A DNA stretch of 64,000 bases from Paractinoplanes lichenicola (GTDB taxonomy: Bacteria; Actinomycetota; Actinomycetes; Mycobacteriales; Micromonosporaceae): contig NZ_JAENHO010000001.1 of assembly GCF_016785085.1 (NCBI RefSeq), positions 434,001-498,000 on the forward strand. The letters run 5' to 3'. Below, one piece after another: positions 28,788 through 38,405 of this stretch (its first letter is position 1; each line of letters opens with the position of its first letter). The notes under the pieces are model-generated. The model had not been told where the DNA came from and did not search any database. It saw nothing but the letters and a program-made list of their open reading frames with translations. Both the position numbers and the translations under genes were made by a program.

Positions 28788-29387
28788 ATGGACTCGCCAT
28801 TGACGACCGTCGGTCTGCCCGTCGCGCTCGGGATCATCATGCTCGGCCTCGGTCTCGGCCTGACGGTGGCCGACTTCTGGCGGGTCGTGGCCTATCCCCG
28901 GGCCGCCCTGATCGCGCTCGGCTGTCAGGTGCTGCTGCTGCCCGCGCTCTGCTTCGCCCTCGTCGTCGCGCTCGACCTGCCGGCCGTGCTCGCGGTCGGG
29001 ATGATGTTGCTGGCGGCGTCACCCGGTGGCACGACGGCCAACCTCTACAGCCACCTGTTCGGCGGGCACGTGGCCCTCAACGTCACGCTGACCGCGGTCA
29101 ACTCGGTGCTCGCGGTGGTCACGCTGCCGATCGTCGTGAACCTCTCGGCGGGGTACTTCCTGGACGGCGCCGGATCGCTCGGCCTGCAGTTCGACAAGGT
29201 GGTCCAGGTCTTCGCAATCGTGCTCGTACCCGTGGCGGTCAGCCCGGCCCTGCTCGGCAACACCGAGATGGCGATCCCGGCCGCCGTCTACGGCGTGGTC
29301 ATGTTCTTCACCGCCGCCGCCTTCGGCTACCTCGTTACCCGGCAACGCGAGCGTGAGGTGGCCGAAGGCGGCAGCAGAACGGCTTAG
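28788..29387 (+). CDS. Internally truncated bile acid:Na+ symporter (BASS) family protein
   Basis: The 199-residue membrane protein matches BASS transporters at both ends. The N-terminal part is ALGIIMLGLGLGLTVADF and ASPGGTTANLYSHLFGGHVA. The C-terminal part is SPALLGNTEMAIPAAVYGVV. Family members are normally about 290-320 residues. Here IVLVPVAV is joined directly to SPALLGN, skipping roughly 90 residues that carry several helices and the second conserved crossover. The reading frame stays open, but transport is doubtful. It is divergent from the GH16 gene. Confidence 0.75.
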   Translation: MDSPLTTVGLPVALGIIMLGLGLGLTVADFWRVVAYPRAALIALGCQVLLLPALCFALVVALDLPAVLAVGMMLLAASPGGTTANLYSHLFGGHVALNVTLTAVNSVLAVVTLPIVVNLSAGYFLDGAGSLGLQFDKVVQVFAIVLVPVAVSPALLGNTEMAIPAAVYGVVMFFTAAAFGYLVTRQREREVAEGGSRTA

Positions 29388-30244
29388 GAGCGGACGCGCT
29401 TCTCGGCGCCGACCTCGTACGGGATCGGCTCCCAGGCGGCGTTCTTGCCGACCGAGTCGTCGCCCTCGATCTCCGCGGCCACGTCCCAGATGTTCAGGCC
29501 CGCGTTCTTGGCCTCCTGCCGGGTCTCGTCGTCGTAGACCGAGGCCTTGAAGGAGTTGATCAGGTACGTACGGGTCTTCATGTATTCGACGTAGCGGTGG
29601 TGGTGCGCGTCGTCGAGGCCGAGCGCGGCGAAGACCGCCACCCGGTCGCCGTCGGCCTTGGCGACCCGCCACTTGGGCAGGGTCGGCACGTCCTTGGGCT
29701 CCGGGAAGACCCACTTCGGGAACTTGTAAAGCGCGCCGTTGCCGCTGTGCGTCGTGCGCATGCTCCACACCGCGAGATCACCGGGACGCGTACGGACATA
29801 GATGTTCTTGCCGTAGTTGTGATCGGTGGTGTTGTGCGACTTGGCGCGCAGGTTCAGGCCACCCGTGTGCGAATAGTGGTCCTGCAGGTAGATGCCGAAC
29901 CGCAGCAGCGTGTAACGGCCCTTCCAGTCCGGCCCCTTGGGGTCCTTGCGGTCCACGTTGTCCTTGTGGAAACCGCGCTGGCTGGAATTGATCGTGAACG
30001 AGCTGTCCCCCGAATACCAGATGTCGTCGCTGCCGAGAAGCTGCTTGGCGACGCTCACGAAGCGGCCGTCGGTCAGCGTGTGCCGCATCTTCGGGTTGGA
30101 GAGAAGATCGCCGGGACCACGACCGCGCGAGGCCATGGCGGCCTCCCGGATACGCTGGATCTCATCGCGCGTGTAGGCGTTACGGATGATCTGATATCCG
30201 TTTTCCCAGAACGCGTTCGTGTCGACGTTCAACTCGTTGGCCAT
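29384..30244 (-). CDS. Phytanoyl-CoA dioxygenase-like Fe(II)/2-oxoglutarate oxygenase
   Basis: The 286-residue protein has the PhyH arrangement: an N-terminal helical region (FWENGYQIIRNAYTRDEIQR), the metal motif HKD (His93, Asp95) and a distal His166 in MRTTHSGNG, within a double-stranded beta-helix. A GDLAVWSM strand precedes that His. The substrate is unknown. The C-terminus (YMKTRTYLINSFKASVYDDE) is long and basic/acidic. Its 3' end overlaps the convergent BASS gene end by 4 bp. Confidence 0.83.
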   Translation of the reverse strand: MANELNVDTNAFWENGYQIIRNAYTRDEIQRIREAAMASRGRGPGDLLSNPKMRHTLTDGRFVSVAKQLLGSDDIWYSGDSSFTINSSQRGFHKDNVDRKDPKGPDWKGRYTLLRFGIYLQDHYSHTGGLNLRAKSHNTTDHNYGKNIYVRTRPGDLAVWSMRTTHSGNGALYKFPKWVFPEPKDVPTLPKWRVAKADGDRVAVFAALGLDDAHHHRYVEYMKTRTYLINSFKASVYDDETRQEAKNAGLNIWDVAAEIEGDDSVGKNAAWEPIPYEVGAEKRVRS

Positions 30245-30427
30245 TGATCCCTCATCCGCTTGCTCGACGTATTACCGAAGGCAACGAAGCCGGATTCGGC
30301 TCCCCCGTTGCACGCAGTGAAGCTTCGGTGGCCGACGCGCACGGCACAACGGCCGGATCGAATAAATCTCGCTTTGCAGGCGTCGTGAAACCGTCGTGAA
30401 GCCGAATTGAAGCCACCCGTCCGCGGA

Positions 30428-31474
<1,047 letters not shown>

Positions 31475-31489
31475 GACCACTCCTCCACC

Positions 31490-31511
31490 TAATGGAACTG
31501 CGGTTCCGTTA
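31490..31511. promoter_or_regulatory. TetR operator 1 (aldo/keto reductase side)
   Basis: The 9-bp arms taatggaac and gttccgtta, separated by tgcg, pair at 8 of 9 positions. The site lies 16 bp in front of the aldo/keto reductase start, where TetR binding would block its transcription. A second copy with the same arms overlaps the tetR start. Confidence 0.6.
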
Positions 31512-31541
31512 ACGTGTGGCTACGATAGCAGCGAAACGCCT

Positions 31542-31563
31542 TAACGAAACTGGAGTGTCGTTA
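31542..31563. promoter_or_regulatory. TetR operator 2 (overlaps tetR start codon)
   Basis: The arms taacgaaac and gtgtcgtta around a 4-bp spacer pair at 8 of 9 positions and share the half-site of operator 1. The last base is the A of the TetR ATG. This fits autorepression. Confidence 0.6.
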
Positions 31564-32177
31564 TGACGGTCGGCACTATCCGGCCCGGGGGACGGACCGC
31601 CCGCGTACGGGCCGCTGTTCTGGAGGCCGCCGCGGACGCGCTCGTCGAGGGCGGGTTCGACCGGCTCGACCTGGCCGACGTGGCGCGGCGGGCCGGGGCC
31701 GGCAAGACGACGGTCTACCGCCGGTGGGGCACGGCGGCCGGGCTGGTGGCCGACCTGCTGGCCGACATGGCGGAGCAGTCCTCCCCCCGTACGGACTTGG
31801 GGTCGTTGCTCGAGGACCTGCGGGCGAACGCACGACTGGTGCAGCGCACGCTGACCGACCCGCGGCAGGGCGCGTTGTTCCGGGCCGTGATCGTGGCCGC
31901 CGCCGGGGACGCGCGGGCCGCCGAGGCGCTGCACCGCTTCTACGCCGTCCGCATCGCCGAGTGGTCGTCGTGTGTGGACGACGCGGTCGCCCGGGGCGAA
32001 CTGCCGGGCGGCACCGACGGCGCCGAGGTGATCCGGGCGGTGTCGGCGCCGCTCTATTACCGGCTGATGATCAGCAAGGAGCCGATCGACGAGGCCGCCG
32101 CCGACCGGGCCGCCGAGGCCGCGACCGCCGCGGCGCGGGCCGGGGTGTTCGTGCGCTCAGCAGGCGCGGTCGAGTAG
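31563..32177 (+). CDS. TetR-family transcriptional regulator
   Basis: The 204-residue protein has an N-terminal TetR HTH (AALVEGGFDRLDLADVARRA-like segment and AGKTTVYRRWGT) and a helical ligand-binding C-terminal domain. It is divergent from the aldo/keto reductase, with paired operators in between. The final TAG stop is formed by the TA target dinucleotide plus the first G of a MITE. The natural C-terminus could therefore have been a little longer before the insertion. Confidence 0.92.
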   Translation: MTVGTIRPGGRTARVRAAVLEAAADALVEGGFDRLDLADVARRAGAGKTTVYRRWGTAAGLVADLLADMAEQSSPRTDLGSLLEDLRANARLVQRTLTDPRQGALFRAVIVAAAGDARAAEALHRFYAVRIAEWSSCVDDAVARGELPGGTDGAEVIRAVSAPLYYRLMISKEPIDEAAADRAAEAATAAARAGVFVRSAGAVE

Positions 32178-32340
32178 GGTCCGTTTTATGACTGGGGTGG
32201 GTGCGAGGCCGGGTCCAGATTTCGTCTGGTGGTGGCCCGGGGAAGCCTGGCTCCCGGTGTTGGAACCTGGCTTTCCCTCAGGCGCCGCCAGGCGGGATCT
32301 GGGCCCTGCCGTAGCCCCGCCACAGTCATAAAACGGACCC
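32177..32340. mobile_element. 164-bp MITE with perfect 18-bp terminal inverted repeats and TA target duplication
   Basis: The left end gggtccgttttatgactg and the right end cagtcataaaacggaccc are exact inverted repeats, flanked by TA on both sides as expected for TA-targeting (IS630/Tc1-like) elements. The interior has no ORF. The right end provides the last codons and stop of the SARP gene on the minus strand. The left junction forms the TetR stop. A related copy lies at 50803-50885. Confidence 0.85.
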
Positions 32341-34095
32341 TATGGCGCAGTGCCGCCCGTACAGGCCCGCCAGCAGGCTCACCCTGTACAGGTCGTGGTT
32401 GAGCTGCTCGACCAGGTGCACCCCGACGAGGCGGTCCAGCTGCTGGCGTACGGCGGGAATGGGCAGCGTGGCCACCCCGGCCGCCTGCTCCGTCGTGAAC
32501 GCGCGGGTGGTGTGCGCGGACAGGCACCGCATCAGCTCGGCCGCGTCGGGATCGAGCCGCCGATAGGACCAGGAGAGCGAGCGCGGCAGGTCGCCGGACG
32601 CGCCGTCACCGGCGTCGAGCGCGGCCAGCCGGCCCGCCTCGCCGGACAGCTCGGCGATCCACGACGCGGGCGACACGTGCGGCAGCCGGGCCATCCGCTC
32701 GGCCAGAATGCGCAACGCGAGCGGCGTACGGTCGCAGAGCTCGGCCAGCCGGGCCGCCTCCTCGGTGCGCGGGTTCATGCCGAGCAGGACGGGCGCCTCC
32801 GCCGGCTCCAGACGGGGCACGGTCACCCGCACCGCGCCGTCGTGCACCACCAGGCCGCGCAGCTGATTGCGGCTCGTGATCACGACGACGACACCGGCCG
32901 CTCCGGGCAGCAGGGGGCGCACCTGCTCGGCGTCGAGCGCGTTGTCGAGCAGGACGGCCAGCCGGCGGTCGGCCGTGAGCGTGCGGAACAGCTGGGCCCG
33001 GGCCGCGACCCCGCACGGCAGCTCGGCCTCGGCCACGCCCAGGTCCCCGAGCAGGGTGGCCAGCGCGTCGGCCGGCTCCAGCGGCGGCTCGTCGGCATAG
33101 CCGCGAAGGTCCACATAGAGCTGCCCGTCGGCGAAGTCGGCCGCGTTGTCGTGCAGCCACCGCAGCGCCAGGGCCGACTTGCCGATGCCGGCCGGCCCGT
33201 CCAGCACGACGACCCCGGCCTCCTCGTCGCGATGCCAGTCGAGGGTGGCGAACTCCTCGGCCCGCCCCACGAAATGCGGCGGTCCGGCCGGCAACATCCG
33301 CGGCACCGCGGGCGGGGCCGGCGCGACGTGCACCGGGGCGGGCGCGGCGGCTGGTGACAGCAGCGGGTGGTGGCCGGAGCCGCGCAGGATCTGCTGATGC
33401 ACCTCGCGCAGCTCCTCGCCCGGCTCGACCCCGAGCACGTCGATGAAGCGGTGCGACAGCGTCTGATACGCGCTGAGCGCCTCGGCCTGCCGCCCCTGCC
33501 GATACAGCGCGGCCATCAGCTGCACCCAGAACCGCTCGCGGAACGGGTGCTCCATGGTCAGCCGGCGGAGCTCGGGAACGAGGCCGTCGGCCTGGTGCAG
33601 CCGCAGGTCGACCTCGATACGCCGCTCCAGCGCGAGCAGCCGCCGCTCGTTGAGCGCCGGCAGGTCCATTTCGTGCAGCCAGGGCGATGCCACGTCGGCG
33701 CACGCGGGGCCCCGCCACAACCCGAGGGCCTCGCGCAGCAGGCGGGCCTGGTCGGCCGGCCCCGGCGCGGCCGAGGCCTCGTCGACGAGCCGGTCGAAAA
33801 CGTGCATGTCCAGTTCGCCGGGTTCGACGGAGAGTGAGTAACCGGCCGGGCCGGTGACCACCGAACCGGGCCACGGCAGCTCGTGCCGCAGGCGGACGAT
33901 GTTGGTCTGCACCACGCGGCGCAGCGAGTGCGGAGCATCCCCCGACCACATGCGCTGAGCCAGCTGCGCCACCGAGAGTTGCTGGTTGGCGTGCAGCAAC
34001 AGGGCGGCCAGCATGGTCCGCACCTTGCCCCCGGTCACCGACCGCGTCTGCTGCTCGTGCTCCACCAGCAGCGGGCCGAGGATCTGATACCGCAT
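32326..34095 (-). CDS. SARP-type BTAD/NB-ARC regulator, C-terminus ended by a MITE
   Basis: The 589-residue protein starts ATG 34095 with GGGAGGTGG upstream. It has a winged-helix DNA-binding region (about residues 1-95), a BTAD domain (to about 250) and a STAND ATPase with GPAGIGKSALAL and LAVLLDNALDAEQV. It stops soon after the winged-helix part (AAGVATLPIPAVRQQLDRLV). The last residues, GSVL, are encoded by the MITE end. TPR repeats usual in this family are absent, so the gene was probably truncated by the insertion. It is a pathway-type transcriptional activator. Confidence 0.9.
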   Translation of the reverse strand: MRYQILGPLLVEHEQQTRSVTGGKVRTMLAALLLHANQQLSVAQLAQRMWSGDAPHSLRRVVQTNIVRLRHELPWPGSVVTGPAGYSLSVEPGELDMHVFDRLVDEASAAPGPADQARLLREALGLWRGPACADVASPWLHEMDLPALNERRLLALERRIEVDLRLHQADGLVPELRRLTMEHPFRERFWVQLMAALYRQGRQAEALSAYQTLSHRFIDVLGVEPGEELREVHQQILRGSGHHPLLSPAAAPAPVHVAPAPPAVPRMLPAGPPHFVGRAEEFATLDWHRDEEAGVVVLDGPAGIGKSALALRWLHDNAADFADGQLYVDLRGYADEPPLEPADALATLLGDLGVAEAELPCGVAARAQLFRTLTADRRLAVLLDNALDAEQVRPLLPGAAGVVVVITSRNQLRGLVVHDGAVRVTVPRLEPAEAPVLLGMNPRTEEAARLAELCDRTPLALRILAERMARLPHVSPASWIAELSGEAGRLAALDAGDGASGDLPRSLSWSYRRLDPDAAELMRCLSAHTTRAFTTEQAAGVATLPIPAVRQQLDRLVGVHLVEQLNHDLYRVSLLAGLYGRHCAIGSVL

Positions 34096-34172
34096 GCCCA
34101 CCTCCCCGTGAGGCGCCGCCCGCCCAGAAGGGCACCGTAGACATCTCGGCGCGACCCCGCTACCCCACTGCC

Positions 34173-34203
34173 CCGAACGGCCCGGCCGCACCGGGCCGTT
34201 CGG
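34173..34203 (-). terminator. Strong hairpin after the epoxide hydrolase-like gene region
   Basis: A perfect 13-bp stem (ccgaacggcccgg with ccgggccgttcgg) and a 5-nt loop lie 8 bp past the end of the minus-strand epoxide hydrolase gene. It separates that gene from the SARP gene. Confidence 0.65.
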
Positions 34204-34211
34204 GCCGGCGG

Positions 34212-35375
34212 TCACCGCAGGGGACGGAAGGCGGCCCGCACCTCGGCCGCGAACAGCTCCGGCTCCTCCCACGCGGCGAAGTGGCCGCCCCGCTCGGCCT
34301 CGCCGAAGTAGTTCAGCGTCGGGTAGGCCTGCTCGGCCCAGCTGCGCGGGGTCCGCCAGATCTCCCCGGGGAAGGCGCTGAAGCCGACCGGGACCCGCGG
34401 GTCGGGCAGCGGGGCGTTACCCGCGGCCGAGCCGTCCGGCCCGTACGCCTCCCAATAGGACCGGGCCGCCGACGTGCCCGTGCCGGTCAGCCAGTACGCG
34501 GTGATGTTGTCGAGGATGTGGTCGCGCGTGAGGTTGCCCGAGACCTGGCCCTCGACGAACGCGCGGGCGATCTTGTAGTACGCGTCGGTGTCGTGGTCGA
34601 TCATCCAGGCGGCCAACGCGACGGGCGAGTCGAGCAGGGCGTACCCGATGGTCTGGGGCCGCGTCGCCATCTCCACGAAGTAGCCGTTGCCGCTGGTCTG
34701 GAACGTCTTGAGCGCGGCCAGGGCGGCCTGCTCGTCCGCCGTCTCGTGGGGCAGCGAGGCCGGGTCGTTGAGCGCCGTCACCAGCAGGTTGGTGTGGATC
34801 CCGGCCAGCCCGTCGAGCCCGAGCCGCCCCATCGCGTCGGTCACTCCGGCGCCGACGTCGCCGCCCTGAGCCACGTAACGGTCGTAGCCCAGCCGTTCCA
34901 TGAGCGCGCCCCACGCCCGCGCGGTCCGCACGAGATCCCAGCCGGTCTCGGCCGGCTCCCCCGAGAACCCGTAGCCGGGCAGCGACGGCAGCACGAGATC
35001 GAACGCGTCCTCGCCGGACGGCGGATCGGTGAGCGGCCCGATCGAGTCGAGCATCTCGATGACCGACCCCGGCCAGCCGTGCGTCATGATCAGCGGTAGC
35101 GCGTCCGGGTGCTCGGACCGCACATGGACGAAGTGGATCGTCACCCCGTCGATCTCGAGACCGAACTGCGGCAGCGCGTTGAGCCGCGACTCGACCCGCC
35201 GCAGGTCGTACTCGGTCGCCCAGTAGCGGCGAAGCTCCTGCATCACGGCCAGCTGCACCCCCTGCGTACGGTCGTCGACCAGCTCGCGGCTCGACCAGCG
35301 CGTCGCGGCCAGCCGGCGTTGCAGGTCGTCGAGCGCGTCCTTGGGCACTTGCACGGTGAAGGGTTGGATGGTCAT
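34212..35375 (-). CDS. Epoxide hydrolase (EHN-domain, alpha/beta-hydrolase fold)
   Basis: The 387-residue enzyme has the N-terminal epoxide-hydrolase domain (PFTVQVPKDALDDLQRRLAA), the oxyanion HGWPGS and the nucleophile elbow AQGGDVGAG (Asp173). A Tyr-containing cap (SARSYWEAYG) and a C-terminal GGHFAAWEEP motif with the catalytic His complete it. This set is characteristic of microsomal-type (juvenile-hormone-like) epoxide hydrolases. It would hydrolyse epoxides to diols. The start ATG 35375 has a GGCAGG-type site. It is divergent from the STAND-TPR regulator. Confidence 0.95.
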   Translation of the reverse strand: MTIQPFTVQVPKDALDDLQRRLAATRWSSRELVDDRTQGVQLAVMQELRRYWATEYDLRRVESRLNALPQFGLEIDGVTIHFVHVRSEHPDALPLIMTHGWPGSVIEMLDSIGPLTDPPSGEDAFDLVLPSLPGYGFSGEPAETGWDLVRTARAWGALMERLGYDRYVAQGGDVGAGVTDAMGRLGLDGLAGIHTNLLVTALNDPASLPHETADEQAALAALKTFQTSGNGYFVEMATRPQTIGYALLDSPVALAAWMIDHDTDAYYKIARAFVEGQVSGNLTRDHILDNITAYWLTGTGTSAARSYWEAYGPDGSAAGNAPLPDPRVPVGFSAFPGEIWRTPRSWAEQAYPTLNYFGEAERGGHFAAWEEPELFAAEVRAAFRPLR

Positions 35376-35497
35376 GTCCGGACCTGCCTCTCCACGAACC
35401 CGGCGTGAACTCACCCCCAGTTTCGTCGCGCCGGGCCCGGGCGCGACGAGCGACTAAAGTCAGGTTCAGCACATCCGGACAAGTCGATGGGGTGACG

Positions 35498-38029
35498 ATG
35501 CCGCCGGCTGAGCAACCGCTGCCCGACCCGGACCAGGCTGCCGGCCTGGACGATGTGGCCGAGCGGCTGCGCGCGCTCAAGGCGGCGGCGGGTGACCCGT
35601 CGTACGACACGATCAAGGACAGGGTGAACGCGGCCTGGACCGCGGCCGGGCGCCCGGCGCGGGAGCTGACCCACCGGACGACCGTGGCCGACTGCTTCCG
35701 GCCCGGGCGGCGGCGGCTCAACGCGGATCTCGTCGTGGCCGTCGTCGCGGCGTTGCACCCCGATCCGGCGTACGGGGAACGCTGGCGCCAGGCCTTGCGC
35801 GCGGTCGGCGCGGAGATCGACGCCGGGTCGCAGGTGCGGGTGCAGGAGGAGCTGCCGCAGGATCTGGTCGAGTTCACCGGACGCGCCGACGAGCTCGACC
35901 GGTTGCGACAGGCGCTCGGCGACGCCGGGCGGAGCGGCAGCGCGGTGGTGATCTCGGCGATCGCGGGGATGGCCGGCGTCGGCAAGACCCAGCTCGCCGT
36001 GCACGCCGGTCACCTGCTGATCCGGGCCCACGTGGTCGACCGGGTGCTCTTCGTCAACCTGCGCGGCTTCCACCCCGATCCGGGCCAGCCCCCGGCCGAT
36101 CCGGCGGCGGTGCTCGACGCCTTCCTGCGCCTGCTCGGCGTGTCCGGCCATCGGATCCCGTACGGGCTGGAGGACCGCGCCTCGGCCTACCGCGGTCGCC
36201 TGGCCGGCAGCCGCACGCTCGTCGTGCTGGACAACGCGGCCACCGCCGAGCAGGTCCGCCCGCTGCTGCCCGACACGCCGGGCTGCCTGGCCCTGGTCAC
36301 CAGCCGCCGGACGTTGACCGGGCTCTCCCCCGCCGCCGTCGCGCTGGCCGTCGACGTCTTCACCCCCGGCGAGGCGGCGGCCTTTCTCAGGGCCAACCTC
36401 ACGCAGCCGGACCCGGGGGCGGTCGACCGCATCGCCGCCCTCTGCGGCTATCTTCCCCTGGCGTTGAGCCTGGTCGCGGGGCACATCCGCAGCTTCCCGC
36501 ACTGGACTCTGACCGATCACGCCGACCGGCTGGCCGAGCGCCACCGCAACCGCCGCCTCGACTCCGGCGTCGAGCTGGCCCTCGATCTGTCCTATCAGGA
36601 TCTGCCGGCCGAGCAGCAGCGCCTGCTGGGCCTGGCCGCGCTGCACCCGGGCCAGGATTTCGACGCGTACGCCGCGGCCGCGCTGCTCGGCACCGACCCG
36701 CGCGCTTCGCTCGGCGCGCTCCTGCGGGATCACCTGCTGCAGGCGACCGCGCCCGGGCGCTACACGTTCCATGACCTCGTGCGGGCGTACGCGACCGATC
36801 GCGCCCACGACCAGATCGCCCCGGCCGCCCGCCGCGCCGCCCTGACCCGCCTGTACGACTACTACCTGGCCACGGCCGCGGCGGCGATGAACACGCTGCA
36901 CCCGGGCGAGGCGCACGAGCGGCCGCCGGTGCCGCCGTCCCCGGTGCCCGGCCCCGGCCTGACCGACCCGGGGGCCGCCCTGGCCTGGCTCGACACCGAG
37001 CGGCCGACCCTGGTCGCGATCGTGGCCGGCACGCCGGGTCACGCCGTCCGGCTGGCCCGCACCCTGTCCCGCTATCTCAAGGGCGGCCACCACGGCGACG
37101 CGCTGACCGTGCACGGCCACGCCCTGCGGGCCGCCCGCGACGCCGGTGACGTCATCGGTCAGGCGTACGCGCTCAACGGTCTCGGCGTCGCCCACCGGCG
37201 GCTCGGCTCGCCGAAGCGGGCGACCGACGACCTCGAGGAGTCGCTGGAGCTGTTCCGCCGCACCGGCGACGCCGTCGGGCAGGCGGCCGCGCTGTACGAC
37301 CTGGCCACCGTCATGCAGTGGGTGGGCGACTATCCCGGCGCCATCGACTACAAGCGGCAGGCCCTCGAGCTGTATCAGGCGGCCGGCGACCGGGTCGGCG
37401 AGGCCAACATGCTCAGCGGCATCGGCCTCGTGCTGGAACGCGCGGGCCGGTTCGCCGAGGGCATCGACTACTGCGAGCGCGCCCTCGCCCTGGACCGCGA
37501 GCTCGGCAACAAGGGCGGCGAGGCCCAGGCGCTGAACATCCTCGGCGACATCGAGACCCGCGCCGGCCGGCCCGAGGCGGCCGCCGAGCACCTGCGCCAG
37601 TCGCTGGCCCTGTTCCGCGAGATCGGCAACCGCAACAACGAGGCCGGGGCGCTCGACAGCCTCGGCATCCTGCACAACCACCTCGGCCGCCCGGAGGAGG
37701 CCATCGGCTACTTCGAGCCCGCCCTGACCCTGTTTCGTGAGCTCGGCAACAAGGGTGGCGAGATCGGCGCGCTCAACGGGCTGGGCGAGGCCGCCCGGGC
37801 CGCCGGCCGCCTCGACGACGCGCTCGTCCACCACGCCGACGCCCTGACTACCGCGATCGACGTCGACATGCCCGACGAGCAGGCCTTCGCCCAGGCCGGC
37901 CTGGGTCACGCGTACCGCGCCCGGGGTGACGAGGACCGGGCGCGCGAGCACTTCCAGCAGGCGCTGAGCCTCTACACCGCGCTCGGCATCCCCGAGGCCG
38001 ACGAGGTCAGGGCCCTGCTGGCCGAGTGA
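35498..38029 (+). CDS. STAND (NB-ARC) ATPase regulator with TPR repeats, intact
   Basis: The 843-residue protein begins with a small helical domain (RLRALKAAAGDPSYDTIKDR, TVADCFRPGRRRLNADLV). An NB-ARC ATPase follows, with Walker A GMAGVGKT and Walker B RTLVVLDNA, then a winged-helix region. At least seven TPR repeats (such as ALNGLGVAHRRLGSPKRATD and ALDSLGILHNHLGRPEEAIG) complete it. It is the intact paralogue of the decayed gene at 20405-22623. It should act as an ATP-dependent signalling scaffold or transcriptional regulator. The start ATG at 35498 follows GGGGTG. Confidence 0.93.
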   Translation: MPPAEQPLPDPDQAAGLDDVAERLRALKAAAGDPSYDTIKDRVNAAWTAAGRPARELTHRTTVADCFRPGRRRLNADLVVAVVAALHPDPAYGERWRQALRAVGAEIDAGSQVRVQEELPQDLVEFTGRADELDRLRQALGDAGRSGSAVVISAIAGMAGVGKTQLAVHAGHLLIRAHVVDRVLFVNLRGFHPDPGQPPADPAAVLDAFLRLLGVSGHRIPYGLEDRASAYRGRLAGSRTLVVLDNAATAEQVRPLLPDTPGCLALVTSRRTLTGLSPAAVALAVDVFTPGEAAAFLRANLTQPDPGAVDRIAALCGYLPLALSLVAGHIRSFPHWTLTDHADRLAERHRNRRLDSGVELALDLSYQDLPAEQQRLLGLAALHPGQDFDAYAAAALLGTDPRASLGALLRDHLLQATAPGRYTFHDLVRAYATDRAHDQIAPAARRAALTRLYDYYLATAAAAMNTLHPGEAHERPPVPPSPVPGPGLTDPGAALAWLDTERPTLVAIVAGTPGHAVRLARTLSRYLKGGHHGDALTVHGHALRAARDAGDVIGQAYALNGLGVAHRRLGSPKRATDDLEESLELFRRTGDAVGQAAALYDLATVMQWVGDYPGAIDYKRQALELYQAAGDRVGEANMLSGIGLVLERAGRFAEGIDYCERALALDRELGNKGGEAQALNILGDIETRAGRPEAAAEHLRQSLALFREIGNRNNEAGALDSLGILHNHLGRPEEAIGYFEPALTLFRELGNKGGEIGALNGLGEAARAAGRLDDALVHHADALTTAIDVDMPDEQAFAQAGLGHAYRARGDEDRAREHFQQALSLYTALGIPEADEVRALLAE

Positions 38030-38042
38030 TTACTGTGAGGGA

Positions 38043-38351
38043 GTGAACCTCGACCCCCTGGCCGTGACCCGCGCTCTCTCGAACGAAGTCAGGTTGCACG
38101 TCCTGCAATGGCTGAAGGACCCGGCGCGGAACTTCCCTCCCCCGGACGACGACGCCGCCGAAGGGGTCGGTGTGTGTGTCAGCGACATCCAGCGCAAGGC
38201 CGGGCTGGCCGCTTCCACGATGTCGGCGCACCTGTCCGTGCTGCACCGGGCGGGGCTGGTCCGGGCCACCCGCGCCGGCCAGTGGACCTACTACCAGCGT
38301 GACGAGGATGCGATCAAGGCCTTCGCCGGCTGGGTGATGACAGAGCTCTGA
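38043..38351 (+). CDS. ArsR-family winged-helix regulator
   Basis: The 102-residue protein has the ArsR HTH (NEVRLHVLQWLKDP, VSDIQRKAGLAASTMSAHLS, VLHRAGLVRATRAGQWTYYQ) but no metal-binding CxC motif. It is thus likely a small-molecule or redox sensor. It lies 54 bp before the quinone-oxidoreductase gene in the same direction. A perfect 8-bp palindrome sits between them. Confidence 0.93.
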   Translation: MNLDPLAVTRALSNEVRLHVLQWLKDPARNFPPPDDDAAEGVGVCVSDIQRKAGLAASTMSAHLSVLHRAGLVRATRAGQWTYYQRDEDAIKAFAGWVMTEL

Positions 38352-38362
38352 ACCCGGGGGTA

Positions 38363-38386
38363 GCATTTCGGAAGTTCGCGAAATGC
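38363..38386. promoter_or_regulatory. Candidate ArsR operator before the quinone oxidoreductase
   Basis: gcatttcg and cgaaatgc form perfect 8-bp arms around an 8-bp spacer, in the gap between the ArsR stop and the oxidoreductase start. Position and symmetry fit an ArsR-type operator. Confidence 0.6.
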
Positions 38387-38405
38387 AGAAGTAAGGAGCC
38401 CTCTC

